Source of the DNA: Saccoglossus kowalevskii
Taxonomy: Eukaryota; Hemichordata; Enteropneusta; Harrimaniidae
Direction: 5' to 3'
DNA: 28,142 nt
Assembly (NCBI RefSeq): GCF_000003605.2
Contig: NW_003114490.1
Location: forward strand, 3,227-31,368
Each line of letters begins with the position of its first letter. The first letter of the stretch is position 1. Of the stretch, positions 1-28,142 are shown piece after piece. Both the position numbers and the translations under genes were made by a program. A model generated the notes under the pieces. It saw only the letters and a program-made list of their open reading frames with translations, had not been told where the DNA came from and made no database searches.

Positions 1-1659
1 GCTGATGCTTCAGTGTAGCTTTTGCCTCTCCGACATAGAAGTCATCTGAATCTTCTTTCTACCTATCTTTCTTTTCACACCACGCATAATGTAATGATAA
101 AAATTAGGAAAAACACGCTGAGGAAATATAATGTTTGGTTTGCTAGCGAGCGAGAACTGATTTGAGAATAATTGCACATGCGCGCGTGAATTGAATGAAC
201 TATTACCCGTACAATCTCGATTTGCATATTGTCAATCAAAGGTCTTGTTATTTGGTTACTCATGCAAATTAGGCAATTGGACATAAACATTGCCACGTGC
301 GAGTGTTTTTTTATTTTAACCAGAAAATAAACAGCAATTTTAACGGTGTTCCAATAAGAATTCATTGGTCAAATTTTCACAGAATGTTCTTTAGATAAAA
401 ATCTATATAAAAAATGAAAAAAACTATTTTTGATTGAAATTCACAAATAAACTGCATCTCTACCTTAAATGAGAAACAAAGATACCTTTAGAATTAATTT
501 TTCTTAACATTAAAATTTCAAACATGGAAATAGAACGCATTGATATCTTTTGAATTAAATTCTTGATCATTACATTATGCTCTTTTTGCAGTACAAATTC
601 CTTTGGGCCCCATCACTCATAACTCTAATCTTGAACATGCCTCTCCAGTGCTTCTCCAGCATATTGGTCGTCACTTTGTGTGAATTATTGTTAATTGCTT
701 TGACAGTTTCAATTTGGCAGTGTTGGTTCACCAATGTGAACAACTCGCATTAACCCCCTCTCCTCCTGTTGCCTGTTACCCATCACAAGTACCCCAATCC
801 AAGTCAATGTAAAAGTACATGGGACTAGAAGGATAAGGGATTAAAAATGTAGAGATTTGATTTAGTATTGCAGCAATCAAGTAATTGTTTTTATGTCAGT
901 TTAATTTACTGCTGTTGTCTGGTTCAATATAATAAATAAGTTGTCCCATTTATAATTACTGTTACGTTGTTTCATAGAAGTGCTTATGCAGCAAGTTTGA
1001 AAAAGCTGTCAGCAATTGATACTTTTATTGTCTTAAAGGGGTGAGGCATGTGTTTACTTAATAATATTAATGTCAATTATGAACATTATTCTCATTGTTG
1101 TTCACCAGTGTTCTCTCCTGGATTTTGTTAGCAAAGTGGCAATACGAAGCAAAACATGCTATCGATAAAGAGCTTGAAACGTCTAGCTATTTTTAATAGA
1201 TACTTAGGACTACGATTACCAAATATTATCTACTATGAAACATGGACATAATGAATGCATTTTAAAGACTTTCATTAGGAAGTGCAACAATTGTGCTATT
1301 ATCCAAATTTTTCAGTTTCATTAGCATTATTCTATTAATACTATCATGGAAAAGAAAAATAATTTAAATTATTTGTTACCACATTAGAACACTGAAATAT
1401 AATTTAGGCAATGCATCCCTGATACCCCCGTTCAGGAAGAACATTGATTGTTGTATTATATGTAGGGTGATCAGAAAAATTGTGTTGTTAAAGTTGCATT
1501 CCCACTTTTTAGGATCTGTAGAAAATATCTCCTCTAAACATTTACAAGAGCTTTGGATTTTGAATGGTTCATGAAAAATCTTTACCAATAGAATCTTGAA
1601 ATAAAATTTGGGAGTCCCTAGAATTTGTTTGGGAGCCATCCAATTATATTCTCAAGGGC
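1..1659. other. 5' flank, no gene seen
   Basis: A+T-rich sequence with only short, unconvincing open frames on both strands. I recognise no coding exon, RNA gene or repeat family here. It may be intergenic, or part of a 5'UTR intron if a non-coding exon lies to the left. Confidence 0.5.
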
Positions 1660-2035
1660 AGACATCCGGGCATTTTCACCGCCTGGCATTCATCGCGGTG
1701 AAAACAAAAGCCAGAAAACGGTACTTTGGGATGGTTGTTAAGACTCCCCTGAGCAGTGTAACAAGATTAGCCCTGCGTTGTGCAACATATATAAATTTGG
1801 TTGTTCAGGATACTTTGAAATTGAGTTTGTACTGTTTTCTCAAATATAGTTATTTTCACTGGATCTTCGACCGGCCTTTCACAGCAGCTCACGCAAAGCC
1901 CATAGAAATGCATGGTACAGTGGTGCGCGTCTTAGCATTGTGAAACGTCCTGTGACGTAGCTCCAACCCCCCAGGATAGGGACTTATTGAGATGCAACCT
2001 CACGAGGGGTCACCTAGGGAGTACAACTATAACAA
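1660..2035 (+). promoter_or_regulatory. candidate SPT6 promoter or first-exon region
   Basis: This patch is visibly less A+T-rich than its surroundings and carries several CpGs. It holds TATATAAA at 1788-1795, a CRE-like TGACGTAG at 1953-1960 and a perfect 10-bp stem at 1673-1704. It lies 0.4-0.8 kb upstream of the coding start, a plausible position for a promoter and non-coding first exon. No individual site is proven. Confidence 0.22.
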
Positions 2036-2364
2036 TTATGAATCAGTTACTGCTTTATACTTTCTCAAGTGGCAACAACGTCATGATACTAAATTTATTT
2101 CAAAGTATCTTTGAAATGCAATATAGACAACATTTTTTACATTGTTTGGTTTCGCATGTTGATGACCAAATTTGATTATGATGATCATTTATTTTAAATT
2201 AAAATTGGTTTCACAGCGCACTGTACATTTGAATGGGTCGTCGTCAGAAAAATTAAATACACTGATATCAATGTGTAGTGGTTTCTTATTGTATATACCA
2301 AAATAATAGTTGAACTGCAGTATCAAAGAACAATATTAAGATTATCTATACATTTGGTTTGCAG

Positions 2365-2415
2365 GTGACTTTCATAGAGTGCTTTTGTGATTAAAGCATT
2401 TGAAAGTCTGCGAAC
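2365..2415 (+). other. SUPT6H: putative 5'UTR segment of SPT6 after an upstream intron
   Basis: The sequence ATTTGGTTTGCAG, ending at 2364, looks like a splice acceptor 51 nt before the start codon. If used, a non-coding first exon lies further upstream. If not, the 5'UTR simply extends left. The sequence alone cannot decide between these. Confidence 0.35.
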
Positions 2416-27294
<24,879 letters not shown>

Positions 27295-27539
27295 GTAGGC
27301 AGCCTCTTTAATCTAACTGTTTATCAAAGTCTATCACGCGCTACCCTTTCTTGCTGTGTATGAAGCTGCTCTGCCATGTGCCGGCAGCATATGAAATCTT
27401 CATATATTCTGTATCATATTTTTGAATGCAGTGTCTTGCTACAATGACAAACATAAATTAAATATTATTTCTTCTGAGAATTCTGAGTGTTTTAAAAGAA
27501 AGGTTAAATTGGAATCTTCAATTTGGATCTGTTATGTGG

Positions 27540-27655
27540 TACTGTAAAATACTTTATTTTAGCTGGAATTAATTTTTGATGAGTTGCATATGAAATATAG
27601 GGGACAAAAAGTATTCACTGGGTTTTATTTTCACTGAAGCATCCCTTAAGGTAGC
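27540..27655. mobile_element. shortened element of the TACTGTAAA family (intron 28)
   Basis: Begins TACTGTAAAATACTTTATTT and shares TTAGCTGGAATTAATTTT with the intron 26 copy, but lacks the middle part. It rejoins at TTTTTGATGAGTTG and ends near TTTCACTGAAGCATCCCTTA. Confidence 0.55.
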
Positions 27656-28142
27656 GAGAGGGGAAAAACTAGAAAAAAAAAAAACTTTTTTCTAAAAATC
27701 CCGGATTATGCAACCTTATATTGTGTACTTTCTTTATCTTTGGTCCGAATTTACAGTGCACAATGCATTTGTTGAGTAATTTCAATTTATTCCCGGAAAC
27801 TTAGTTGTAGGTGAACACGTCCTTCATGCATTTACATATCATGTTGAATGACAGACTGAAGACAAAGGATTTAATTTGCATACTGATTTGTTGACCATCC
27901 AGCTTTATTATATCCTGTGTAATCTATAAGTAGTGTCCGTTACGCGATCGAAGCACAAACAAACATTACACTATAGTATTTCAAGCTTTTCTCGGTGTTT
28001 TAATAACCTAATATATCATGGGAAGGAGTTCTAAGATGAAAAAAAATGGCCGCCTAAAAAATGTCTGACGCCGTTAAAAGATATCTAAATGAAAGTGGCC
28101 TGGGCTCATATTATAGTCAGCCCGCAGAGTGGAATAAAAAAT
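27656..28142 (+). other. SUPT6H: intron 28, rest of the window
   Basis: A+T-rich sequence with a poly-A tract near 27675. I looked for the next SPT6 exon (EFEDLDEI-like) in all three forward frames and did not see it. The intron runs past the window edge. Confidence 0.75.

Noticed and set aside
1-57. Short open stretch on the minus strand at the left edge (reads EDSDDFYVGEAKATLKHQ)
   Set aside because: Only 18 codons, no start, a stop two codons before it and a purine-rich poor acceptor. Not distinguishable from chance. I also looked for SDF2, the head-to-head neighbour in human, and saw no sign of it.
1608-1943. 111-codon + strand frame upstream of SPT6
   Set aside because: No recognisable domain, unusual composition, no splice context. 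More likely promoter or flank sequence.

Overview
The window is one long stretch of a metazoan nuclear gene. It is A+T-rich and intron-rich, and it encodes most of the transcription elongation factor and histone chaperone SPT6 (SUPT6H) on the + strand. I could place 28 coding exons by reading the protein and splice sites together. They run from an ATG at 2416 to a donor at 27295, and every intron begins GT and ends AG. Joined, the exons give 4197 nt, exactly 1399 codons with no internal stop. The reading is continuous and collinear with the vertebrate protein as I remember it. The 3' part of the gene (the rest of the tandem SH2 unit and the C-terminal tail) lies beyond the right edge. I see no other protein-coding gene.

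Organism: the core is very close to vertebrate SPT6. The short introns, tRNA-derived SINE, many small inverted-repeat elements and low G+C suggest a marine invertebrate, perhaps a non-vertebrate deuterostome such as a hemichordate, echinoderm or lancelet. This is inference; nothing in the window fixes the species.

Layout: 1-2364 is 5' flank or an upstream 5'UTR intron, with a less A+T-rich patch at about 1660-2035. Exons 1-7 (2416-8807) encode the acidic N-terminus and the IWS1/Spn1-binding motif. Exons 8-16 (9513-17619) encode the Tex-like helical core. Exons 17-19 (18067-20145) hold the YqgF/RuvC-like domain. Exons 20-23 (20725-23960) hold the helix-hairpin-helix and neighbouring helical region. 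Exons 24-26 (24200-26006) hold the S1 domain with a C-x2-C-x13-H-x5-C pattern. Exons 27-28 (26439-27294) start the tandem SH2.

The introns carry most of the unusual structure. There is a 60-unit, 21-bp minisatellite in intron 14, with a related small array across exon 15. Intron 14 also has two tandem copies of a perfect CTCF-consensus 19-mer. A family of small elements with TACTGTAAA termini includes two 211-bp copies in opposite orientation flanking exons 6-10. Also present are a pogo-like element with TA target sites, a tRNA-Met-like SINE, a roughly 135-bp imperfect palindrome, a perfect 22-bp inverted repeat flanking exon 22, and a tandem duplication of the exon 21 end with its splice donor. 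I found no new gene system; the points of interest are non-coding and concern RNA structure, splicing and chromatin.
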